Assembly: GCF_021462225.1 (NCBI RefSeq)
Contig: NC_061795.1
Location: forward strand, 3,487,001 to 3,551,000
DNA: 64,000 nucleotides
Source of the DNA: Girardinichthys multiradiatus
Taxonomy: Eukaryota > Chordata > Actinopteri > Cyprinodontiformes > Goodeidae
Direction of reading: 5' to 3'
Both the position numbers and the translations under genes were made by a program. This document shows, in pieces, positions 54,291 through 64,000 of this stretch. Numbering within the stretch: position 1 is the first letter of the stretch; every line of letters starts with the position of its first letter. The notes under the pieces were generated by a model. The model made no database searches and was not told the DNA's origin. It was given only the letters and a program-made list of their open reading frames with translations.

Positions 54291-57200
54291 TTTCACACTG
54301 AAATATCATGGGTAGCACTTCCAATCGCAATTTTCTAAATAAATAATTGTTGGCTCCTTAATATTTAAATGACCAATAAAATATGAGGACAGTTTTTAAA
54401 TTGTTCAGAAGGTAAAAGTCCACTTTAGGTTTTGTCAGTATAGCTGTTAGCTTCAGTAACCAGTTCCAACTAGCATGGATTTACAGTATGATATCTTTTC
54501 TGTTTTTTCCTTCAGCATGGATTTATGCTAATTAAAGTTGTCAAGAGAGGTATGAAGCTGCTGTCACATTGTTGTCCATGAAATAGAAAAAGTGTTACCT
54601 GGGTCTATAGGTAAAGAAATCAGGGCGATTTTGCAGATGTCAAGTCCTGTCATGTCTTTGAAGTATGTGTGTTGGTTTTGATGCGCTCCCAATTTGAATA
54701 GTGCCTGTGTTTTGGGATCAAAAGTGTGGAACTTACAGTGTTCAAATCTGTCAAACTGTTACTTTTGCTGTGTTGTACACATTTCTTCAATATTTGTTTG
54801 CCTATTTAAAAATCAACTGACAGGAATCTAGAAATGAAATTCAATGCAATGACTGCCTCCAGGTGGCCAGATTATCATTAACCGAAAAATCAGAAAGTCA
54901 CTTATACCAAAGGTTTCATTTTAAAGCATGCAGTGTTGGAAATAATACTCTACTGTTGCCAATTCATAATACTGTGCTGTTAAGTCTTTTTATTTACCTG
55001 AATATTCTGGCATATTTAGACTTGTGCAGGTATTTGTTGAAAAAATGCCCATAACTTCACAGAGAAGTTAGGGGTTCAGGATCAGTGTGCAATGATATGA
55101 TTAGAAACGGGGTCAGGGGTAATTTCACTTGCAAACTGAATATTCATCAACCTCACCTTTCAACTCTACAGTGATTATTTCGACCTCTGGTGTGATTAAA
55201 ATACGAATGAGCTTTTTTTAAAGTCTAAACTCTCGGGGAGCCAACATTCAAACTGAGCATTTCATGTTAAATTCATGAACCACTTAGTGATCTGTCTTGG
55301 TGAAACCACATACTCTTTCAAGCTATTCTATTCTCTACATCCTCCGCCACGGGCAATCAAATTTAGACATAATATTATCATTTTTGACAAAAGATAGTGC
55401 TTAAAGAGGCATTACTAGAGCTGTTTGTTCATCCTACAACTTTTTCTCTGGAAGGTTTTTTTTAGTATAACTGTGAGCTCTGACAAAGGCAGTAACCATG
55501 TAGGGGGTGGCATTTTTTCTGATAGTAGAGCAGTACCTTCAATGCCCTGCAGCATTGTGTTCGGCCCAGTTGTGCAGCCAACCAACCTGTGGTTCTGACC
55601 CACTTTCTGGGCTTATCCGTCATACTGAGAATCCTGGAGACTCTGATTAATTTCCCATGAATTCCATTTATTTCTCCCAGGCTGTTAAGTCATCATTGCA
55701 GACTTACCTGCTCTACCGTGCTGCAGGCAGGAAGGCTGCATTTGAATATTTCATTATGGCTCGATAATACCTTAAATATGCCACAGAATATGATTTATAC
55801 AGGTCACAGAAGACATTTGCACGTTCCTGTGCCTTGGTGTAATCGCCCAAGGTTATGATCAGTGACCAGACATATGAATGCAACTTCATATGATAAATTA
55901 GAAAAGGGGATGCTCAGAGAAAGTAGCAAATCTCTTGATCTTTTTGCAGACAGATACTCACACAGGAAGAAATCTTGCTGTATGAAGAGCAGTAGCATTT
56001 ACATCTGTTTAGAAGATGTGGAAGCAAGTCTTAAATTAATTTTCCTTCCTTCTTCAGACTGATTAGTGGGTCGGGGGAGCTAATGCAGTCCTTAAGGATC
56101 TACACTTAGACACAGACTACCCAGCCGTTAGCCAGCTTATTACCATCACAACTCAGAGTTCAACAGCACCAGCTGTGGAAAGCAATCAAACTCAGAGTAA
56201 CTGAATGTTCTTTTTTTTCTAATGATAGAGAGAAAAAGATTCAAAATTAAAGGCTGTTTAGCAAATTGTACTTAATAAGACTATGGATGTGGCTAGGATT
56301 TACATTTGTTTCTTTAAAAAAAAAAAAAAAAATTCCTTCCTTGGCCTATTTGTATTAGTGTAGCAGCATTTAAACCCACAAAAAAAGAAAGAAATCAGGA
56401 AAACATTTGTGCTGTAAATTTAAATTTTCAACTTGTCTGTTTCTTTCATGCCACATTCATTCTTCCCTAGCTGTGAATTTCTATTGACTTTAATGCTTTT
56501 CAATTCATCAAAATGTCACCCGTGTGTTTGTTATTTTACCACACTGACGTATTCACCTAACTCAACTTGCACTGGAGGAGGTCGGCAAGACCACAAATGA
56601 ACAGTGGGTGAAACAAGCATAGCAGACTTCTGCTTTATTTAATAATTATACGCTCACACAGTTGTTCAGAGTTGTAGGTTTCAATACTACTTACCGGTAC
56701 ATGGATCAAGCTAAGCACATTGGCATGCTGTATCTTGCTGCTAAAGTCGGTCCCCTTCAAAATAAAGGTCTTGCCACAGGAATGTTTACGCATAACATCA
56801 GACATCATTGATGGATCTTGTAATAACTTTGTGTGTCTCATTGCACAGCAACCCAGAACTGACACACATGCAGTAACTTCACAAGTAACTATGCTCATAT
56901 AGCATTGGGGTGAGTATAACTAGGTGTTAGCCTCCCACCACTCTGAGGATTTATTTACTTTTCAACAATCGCAATGTTATATGACAAATGTCTACAACAG
57001 TTTAGTCAAATATTACTGGTATTAACTTTGCCGAACCTTTAAATCTTTCTGTTTGATTTCATTGACTATTTTGTTTCTTGCAGAGTGCTTTATACAATAT
57101 TTGTTGTCAATTGGAGCTACATCAATAAATTGTATTGAATTGAAAACTTGTTAGTGAAATGGGTTTAATTACATTAAGAAACTACCCACCAAAGAGAACA

Positions 57201-59059
57201 TGCATTAAAAGGCTATTGTATTCAGTCATGAATTGAGTTAAAGTTACAAGTTACAATTGGTAAAGACTGTACTTCAAGCAAATTAACATCTTACACCTCC
57301 TAAAATGGCTTGTGAATGAGATTCTGAAGACTGCACATGTGAATGACTTGTGACAATTGGTGATGAATAGCTACAAGTAGGTCCTAGTTTATGATTGAAA
57401 AATAATCACCCATTACAAACTAGGTCTGTCTTTGGGCAGTTTGTGCCAATAATGTGTTTTAAGCTGATTTGTTAAAAACCTATTAATCTAAAAGGAGACA
57501 CAAGATGCTGCAGTCAAGGTAAAAAGTGAAATAGTAGGAGTCCAAGAAGATCTCATGCATAAGATCTTGCAAAAACAGCACAATATTTGAAATCTGTCTC
57601 ACCAAACCCATTTAGTTGCTGTCAGCAAGAGACTTCAACCGGTGAAGTAAGCCTGTGTATTATAATGAGCCAATGCTATGAATGTTAGGGCTTCAAGCTT
57701 GACACCCCCTTAGCATATTTGCGACTCTTATTTTAAAGTATAAAAATAATCAGTTTTTATTTACTCTGCTGTGTTGACAGATGCGGCCAAAAAGGTTGCC
57801 ATTGGTTAACCAGGTTGGATGATGGTTACATAATCATTGTAAAAGCCTCCATCAATGTGGCTGCATTCTTGGGTATTGGGTAGTTAAAAAGAAATGGTGG
57901 CATAGCAGCAGACAAGGAACAAATTGTTTTTCAGCACTATGAGAACACATTGATCAGCTAACAGTTAGCTGCTAACAATGTTAACAATTTTTTAGGAGCC
58001 TGGAGAGCACTTGTGAATCTCTAGTACAAGATCTAAAATTCTGAAATTGATCAAATTTGAACTGTTTACTGTACTTCTACATTCAAGGGAGATATATGGG
58101 ATTTGTGAAACCTTTTACTCTATTTGTGAAAACAAATTTTCAAAGGTTTTGCTAAATCTCATTATCGTGGACACCACGTATCATCTTGTCTCGGTAGCTG
58201 AAGTTGTTGTTACACTCACAACAAGTACCATAGATAGAGTGATAAAACGTCTGAAAAATCTTGATGTTTTCATGGCAAGTTGTCAAATGAGGCTGGAGCC
58301 ATCTTGAAATTAGGAAGCTTATAAATTACTTAGAGAGGCAAAAGACTGCAACAAAGTGCATGTTTCATCCTGACCAGCATACGCCTTTAAACAATGATCT
58401 CATGTTTGGTGTGTAAGTTGGATGACCAAACCATATAAGTTTATAGTTGTAATGTGTTTTTATGGTAGAAAAAACACTAAGAGGGAGCTTCAAAATCGCA
58501 CGTTTTGGTATTGCATTATAAGCATTTCCTAAAGGAAGGTTTTTCCCTACAAAAAATGTTTTATATTTTTTTAATCTTTCTTTTGCTGTTGTTGTTTTTT
58601 TCATTCAAAGATAAAGCTAAATGCTTGGTCACATGTTACTGAGCCTCTTCAATAAAATGGATGGACATTGATCTTCCCAGTATGGACGAAAAAGGTTCGA
58701 ACTAATCTGCTTTCATGCACTACCAACCGCATGGATTAATCAGGGATTAAATATGCACTAGGATGCACAAGAACATTTTAGAAAGTGGCTTTTCTAAGAG
58801 CTACTGAGCATCTCTATACAATGATTTAGTGCTTAAGCTCTTCTGGTTACGTTGGTTGGGAAATTACAGAGCTGGGTAGGTGAGTGCTGAAACATTAAAG
58901 GAGGAATCCTCAGTGTCCCACTGACAGTCAGATACTTAGTAATTCGTATGTTTCAACATGGTGGCGAGGAAAGGTGTTCTGAAATAATTTAAATCACATA
59001 TGGCCAAAAACAATGTTCACAGAATGTCAATCGAATTTGTGACATTTAAGAATGCTGGG
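54291..59059. other. Unassigned 4.8-kb stretch
   Basis: No coding region is supported. Minor items are an A run at 56316-56333 and an aataaattgtattgaattga tail near 57124, typical of fish SINE/LINE ends, with no recognisable body. Sections around 55040-55800 are of balanced composition and could be conserved non-coding DNA. That is a guess. Confidence 0.4.
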
Positions 59060-59290
59060 AAATATTATTTGCCCCCTTACAGATTTATAAAATTTTTGCT
59101 TTTTTGATCCCACTTAATTTATAATCTGACAATGCTAGCTTGACTTAATAAAAAAAAAAAAAACAGTTTTGAAAGGAAATTGTCATTAAGGGAAAAAGCT
59201 ATACAAACCAACTTCGCCCAGTGTGAAACTATAACTGCCCCCCTTATTTAATCATGAATTAATTAATCAAACACATTGTTAGGAAAGCTG
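59060..59290. mobile_element. Tc1-like terminal relic
   Basis: ttatttgcccccttacagat at about 59065 and gtgtgaaactataactgccc at about 59220 recall the ends of a fish Tc1 family whose repeats read through ttgccccc. The interior is collapsed to about 150 bases. Confidence 0.45.
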
Positions 59291-61054
59291 AGTCCAATTT
59301 TACTAACATCTCCTTGGCCTGAATAATGAAAGACATATAGAATTTCTGATTGTCTGACAGCATGAAGTAGGGTAAAAGATCTCAAACAGCCACAATTTAA
59401 AAAAAATCAAATATAGATAAGAAAGTCATTTATTAACTAATTAGTTGATTGAAGTTTGAACAAGGATGATACTTTTTGTTCAACAAACTGATGTCTCTGT
59501 CATTGCACTGGAGATTTATATACAACCATGATAGAATGGCACCTTCTCCTCGTACTGGTTGGCAGCTTAGCTTAGTCACACGCTGTAGAAACTGGGTTTG
59601 CCACTTGTTCCGGAAACTCATCTTAGAATCTATGCATTTAATCGCTGCCATACACCATCACACTGCCTCTATCAAAACCTGTTTGGCACTGACAGAGAAG
59701 ATTTGGCATGCTTTTAATGCCTGCAATGTATATGTTTAATTGTGCTCAACCCAGATAGGCATGTTCCTCACAGATTTAGCACTATTTAAAGGGAAATAAA
59801 CAGGTTTTCTAGTGGTTTAAGATTTAGTGCCAAGAATCACTGTTTCAACTAGGGGATAATCAACCAAACATAAATTTCCTGACTTTCTGTGCCTAGTTTA
59901 GACAGCTGTTATTATAGTTTTAAGCTGTCATTATAGATAGTTTTCCCCTATACATCTCCACACTAAACGAAACAACACAGAACATTGCAAAAACTACTTT
60001 TGTAAATCTATTAAAATTTATTTTCACACATCTTTGTAAACATTTGTCTTATCCTTGTTGCATGTATTGTTTTCTCAATATGTTTTTACTATTATTGAAT
60101 TTACTCATAGTAAATTACAATCCAATGACAAAAGGTTTAATAAATATATTGAATAAATCTGCATGGAAAATCGTGCTAAAAAGCTGAAGTACCTTTTTGC
60201 AGCCACAAAGATCTTAGCGAATTATGCTCAAGGAGTAAAGATTTAACAGAAAATACTGCAGGTCTACTAAGAAACCCTTCCAGTGATAGTGTCAGAATTT
60301 CCTTGTCTCATCCGTCTCTCAACAGCTGAATAAAATCACACCCATAGTCAACCAAACAGATCCTTGAAAAGACACAAATAAAACAGTGTGCAGCGTCTTG
60401 GTAAAGAAAAATGGCTGAAAAAAAAACAGGTCTATGCTTGATTATTCTACTATCTTTGTTTAAATATTATGCAGACAGTACTGTTGGGCCCAGCCATGGA
60501 TGGAGAACAACCACTGAACTACGCAAACAAAAGTTACTGGTAAAAACTCTGAATCCCTGAATGCACACCACTGGCCTATTTTCAGGACAACTCCCTGAAG
60601 GGAGGAGTCACAGCTGAAATCCCCAATGGTTCAAAACTCTGGTGCACAACAACATTTGTCCTCTTTCCCGTGGCTTTTCACTAGAGCAACATAGGGGGGA
60701 CAATGCATGTGGATGTCTGATTTCACTGGCCAAGTCAGATTACCTCTTTCAAAAACCTTGGATTTCAAGAAGTCAAGTGCGGTGTATTGTCTGTGCATCC
60801 GATGAATGTAAACAAGACGGAATTAGGACTAGCGACTCCTAAACCTTTCTTTCTGAGCTTCTGCAGAAAGGCAATCCGAGCCAGAGATTCCCCAGGAAGA
60901 GACAATGTATCTAATCACATAAACAACACATCTTTTCCACACCCTGCATGAGAGAAGATGTCATATGAACTGTGTGTTTCTTTCAGGACACACGCTGCAC
61001 CCAGGCGGCTGAACTGAGAGCTGCCAGCTGCCACACAACTCATCGCCCCTTGGA
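59291..61054. other. Unassigned stretch
   Basis: Short frames such as 60642-60842 (plus) have no motif. No splice-bounded exon or RNA gene was found. Confidence 0.4.
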
Positions 61055-61155
61055 AATTCTTTCCTCCTGTTCACCAGAACGGTTCATGTAGAATTTGCGT
61101 TTATCTGCGTTTTTTCCTCATATCCTCTCCTTAACTTATAACGAATATGTTAGCA
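61055..61155 (-). repeat. Repeat shared with 27130-27560, opposite orientation
   Basis: ctgttcaccagaacggttca and cctcatatcctctccttaac are the reverse complements, with a few changes, of strings at 27520 and 27253. Here they are adjacent, without the 210-base interruption seen in the other copy. Confidence 0.45.
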
Positions 61156-61798
61156 TAAGCGTTCTAATTTACGTCTCTTTAGTAAAGCTAAAATCGGCTA
61201 ATGCTAAACGCAAGCCAGGGTAGCTGCGTCTGCAGCATAGCTTATTCACTATCGGCAACAATCTGGCCGATAGCCATGCCGCCAGCACTTACACACACTT
61301 TTTTATATTAATGGCAGTTAATGGTGCATAAGTGACCTAAAGGAGTTGCTAAATAAACTTTTTTGTTAACTCAACAGCTAATCCAATTTATTCATTTGCT
61401 GACAAGGACACAGGAAATAATCCAAAGTACAAACTCTGTCTTTATTACAGGAATAGAAGTCCACAAAAGCAGTCTGTGGCTTAAACGGTAAAACTAATTT
61501 GGCCTCATTCCTAATTCCTCAAGACAAAGACATTTACACTCAACTGTGAAATCGCTTCGTCATTTTATTCTTTATTGTTTATTCCTTTATTCCCTTTTTG
61601 TAGTTAGTTTTCCTCATTCGCTTAGTGGTGTATTTAAGTGTTGCTAATCGAGTAGAAGAGTTTGTTAATTGAAATATTTAGCTTGAAGTTAAATTATTTA
61701 TATTTATAACAATTTATAAGTAAAAATGTTTTTGTTAACTAATATTTTGGAATAGAGAAGTTGTTTTGTGTTTATTCTGTCTATGTTTTCAGGGCTTG
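61156..61798. other. Unassigned stretch
   Basis: AT-rich, with no frame or element that I can support. Confidence 0.4.
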
Positions 61799-62976
61799 CT
61801 GTTCCCCTTTTCCAATGGCTCGGTCTAATCAGCACGTAACATGTTGTGTTTCCATTGACCCACTTATAGCGGGAGCTATGGCGGCTGAAGCTGTCGGTGT
61901 AATATTAGTTTTACTGTGGGATATTTTCACATTAAGGTACTCTGTATTAAACTATGAAAAATTAAATGAATAAGTTATTAGAAAATAAAAAAATAAAAAA
62001 ATAAATGAACAAATTACAAATACTGTTTACATTATGGTATATGCAAGAATGTCTTCTAAATATATTCTTTATATATATGTATTTATATAACTGTATTAAA
62101 TGATCCACTGGGATAATTATCTGGACCACAGCCCAGCCAGAACTCAGGGGTTTTGATGTAATGGGTGTGGCAGGAAAAGCAGAGAGGAGAGATACCGCTA
62201 TCTGGACTGGTGAATCTCCACAGTTTGCCTGAAGAAGTTGCAATTAGTTGATCTAGGAGGGTGTTGTCTCAGCCGTAGCAATAATGGGGACAATGACTTT
62301 AAGTGCAAAACAGTGGACTTTTGACTGCGGCGAGGGTAGTTTTTGGTTGGATATTGAATATCTGTGCTTCATGGATTTAGCAGGGTCTTCTTCCTGATTG
62401 ATCCGATGATGGCAGTCTGATTACGGGAAACTGCTCTCTGCCTGCTCCCTCGTCCTGCAGACGGTGGCTTGCTAAAGGATCATAAATAAATTTGTGAACT
62501 AAACACGCTGTTTCATGGTGGTATTGTTTTGTGAGTTTTGGGGTAAATGTTTGTGCGTGATCAGCTGGTTTAGGATGTTATTAAATACAGAGCTCCACCT
62601 GCGTGCAATTCAGAAAGCTAATCTGTCCTTTTTCTTTTCTTTCAGCCTTCAGGCACGGTTTATGATTTGTAAATAGTAAAATTATATTTCTATTTGACCA
62701 GCTCCAGCTATTGTGGTCCTTAATATTATTATTCGTACTTTAGTTTAATAACTTTTCCCTGCAATACCTGAGTGAAACCTTCTCATTTCTCCTGGTCCCA
62801 TGGCCAATCAGTGAACAGCAGTCTGTTCACCTCACATATAGTCCCTACTCAGCCCCGATCATACCTGCAGGGACCAAAAAAGTAGGTACCAGTTAGGAAA
62901 AAACAGTAAAAGAACCCTTCGCAAAACGGGATGAGTGGAGTGGAGCCCGGCTAAATAGAACCAGTGGAAAAGGGAC
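61799..62976. mobile_element. DNA transposon copy 2 (same family as 30966-32720)
   Basis: The left end tgttccccttttccaatggc and the right end (ccagtggaaaagggaca) are diverged forms of the perfect ends of copy 1. The internal strings gataattatctggacc, tttcatggtgg and gatcagctggtttaggatgtta occur in both copies in order. It has no transposase. It is shorter and more diverged than copy 1. Confidence 0.75.
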
Positions 62977-64000
62977 AATAGCGAACACTAGTGCTAGAAT
63001 CTCCTGTTTTATCTATTGCTCTATAATACCGTGCCACATTAGGCTGGTATTTGAAGGATAATACCTGACAGACTGAAAGTTGCTTGGCTAATGATTCCTG
63101 ATTAGGTGGTGCCCGGATCTATTATTCTGACAAAAATTCTATATTGTAATTTTTTTTGTAATACTGTTATTAATTGATAGTAATTAATTGGTAATTATAA
63201 GTTGCAAATAGTTAAACCAATCACTGTTGCTCAACAGTGCTATGATTTGTTAGTCTGACTGAAAATGTAATACTTTTTATTAATAATCTTTTTATATTTA
63301 ATTATTACTTAGAATTATTAATAGGTGCTAAAAGCCAAATTTAAACATATTCATAATAATCTTAGGCTAGACTTTGCTTTTAGACCCTTCTTTTCTTTTT
63401 TTTTGTTTGTGGCATCTAAACTGAAAAAGGTTCAAATTATCGACATTCTAAGGAAATATGAACAACAAAATAGGTCCTTCTTTGTTTTTACATTAATAGG
63501 ATTTGAGTGGGAAAGTAGCAGCTGGGAGCTGCTAATTAAGTGTACCTGAATAACAATGCAGCAGATGTACCTATAGGAGCTGATTTTGTGTGTTTACTTC
63601 ATGCCAAGGACAAACAAGGACTAGCAATTGGTGCTGCCCATGTATTTTGGAGGGGTTATAAAACCATTTCCAAACAATATCTGTCCAGATTAGGTCCTTA
63701 ATTCTATAGAAAGAGAAAATATTCAAAGGGAATAGGTTTAAAATCAATTGAAGATCTACAATTATCCCAAGGTCAGGCGGTGCAAATTCTCAAAGAAATA
63801 GCAAAATACCCTTGAATTCTATCAAAACTCCACAGACCTCAGTTATGTTAATTGATAAATTGTATGACAGTAAAATTATGAAAAGCCTAGCAAAAATTAT
63901 CATTACAACTAAAGCCACTTCCTGCAACATTTAGGCCCTGCGCACACTACCACAATCCATTGAAATTGGGATTTTGTTTTTGGCTTTTGTTAACACATCT
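62977..64000. other. Unassigned end of window
   Basis: Contains AT-rich DNA and, from about 63325, short plus-strand frames with a faint protein-like look (for example around 63740-63820), broken by stops. It may be the edge of another retroelement. I cannot identify it. Confidence 0.35.

Overview
The window looks like nuclear DNA of a teleost fish. It has no dense operon-like gene packing outside one mobile element. It carries many Tc1/mariner, pogo, LINE and retroviral relics of the kinds common in ray-finned fish, spliced-gene signals, and long AT-rich non-coding stretches. Almost everything recognisable is mobile DNA. Host genes are represented only by one probable terminal coding exon on the minus strand (about 10.7 kb) and a broken SAMD3-like gene fragment (33.2-34.0 kb).

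The main object is a 13.2-kb Polinton/Maverick (adintovirus-type) element at 12444-25638. It has terminal inverted repeats of 212 and 235 bp and is flanked on both sides by the 6-bp direct repeat AATGTC, the target-site size expected of Polintons. A rightward block encodes a protein-primed family-B DNA polymerase (broken by two frame changes and one stop), an FtsK/HerA-type packaging ATPase, a small basic/hydrophobic protein and a 276-residue protein. A convergent leftward block encodes three accessory proteins of unknown function, a retrovirus-like integrase with a C-terminal chromodomain, a penton-like minor capsid protein, a basic protein with a membrane-active-looking segment, a double-jelly-roll-type major capsid protein and an adenain-like cysteine protease. 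All genes except the polymerase are uninterrupted, so the morphogenesis set (MCP, penton, protease, ATPase) plus integrase is complete on paper. The least expected structure is an exact 104-bp inverted copy of an internal polymerase segment (15547-15650) placed at 13263-13366, ending 14 bp before the first usable polymerase ATG. The right terminal repeat has E-boxes, one resembling the adenovirus major-late USF site, and a TATA box just inside it. The left repeat lacks these.

Layout of the rest. 1-4044: 3' part of a rearranged gamma-type endogenous retrovirus (pol, env, 3' LTR). 4345-6015: TA microsatellite, a full-length but broken Tc1 element and a Tc1 relic. 8064-9472: a 1.4-kb element with about 30-bp inverted ends, a 5-bp target duplication and an open 386-codon frame with 10-residue repeats. 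11680-12290: Tc1 relic beside the Polinton. 25790-27125: Tc1 element. 29461-30676, 37500-38600 and 47433-48300: three LINE fragments. 30966-32720 and 61799-62976: two copies of one DNA-transposon family whose ends read as cccttttccactgg. 40262-41569: a Tc1 element interrupted by another repeat. 46208-47432: a pogo/Tigger element fused to a LINE fragment and lying between inverted repeats. From about 48.5 kb to 61.8 kb there are only scattered relics and otherwise unassigned AT-rich sequence.

All calls come from reading the sequence and recalled knowledge of families. No database search or alignment program was run.
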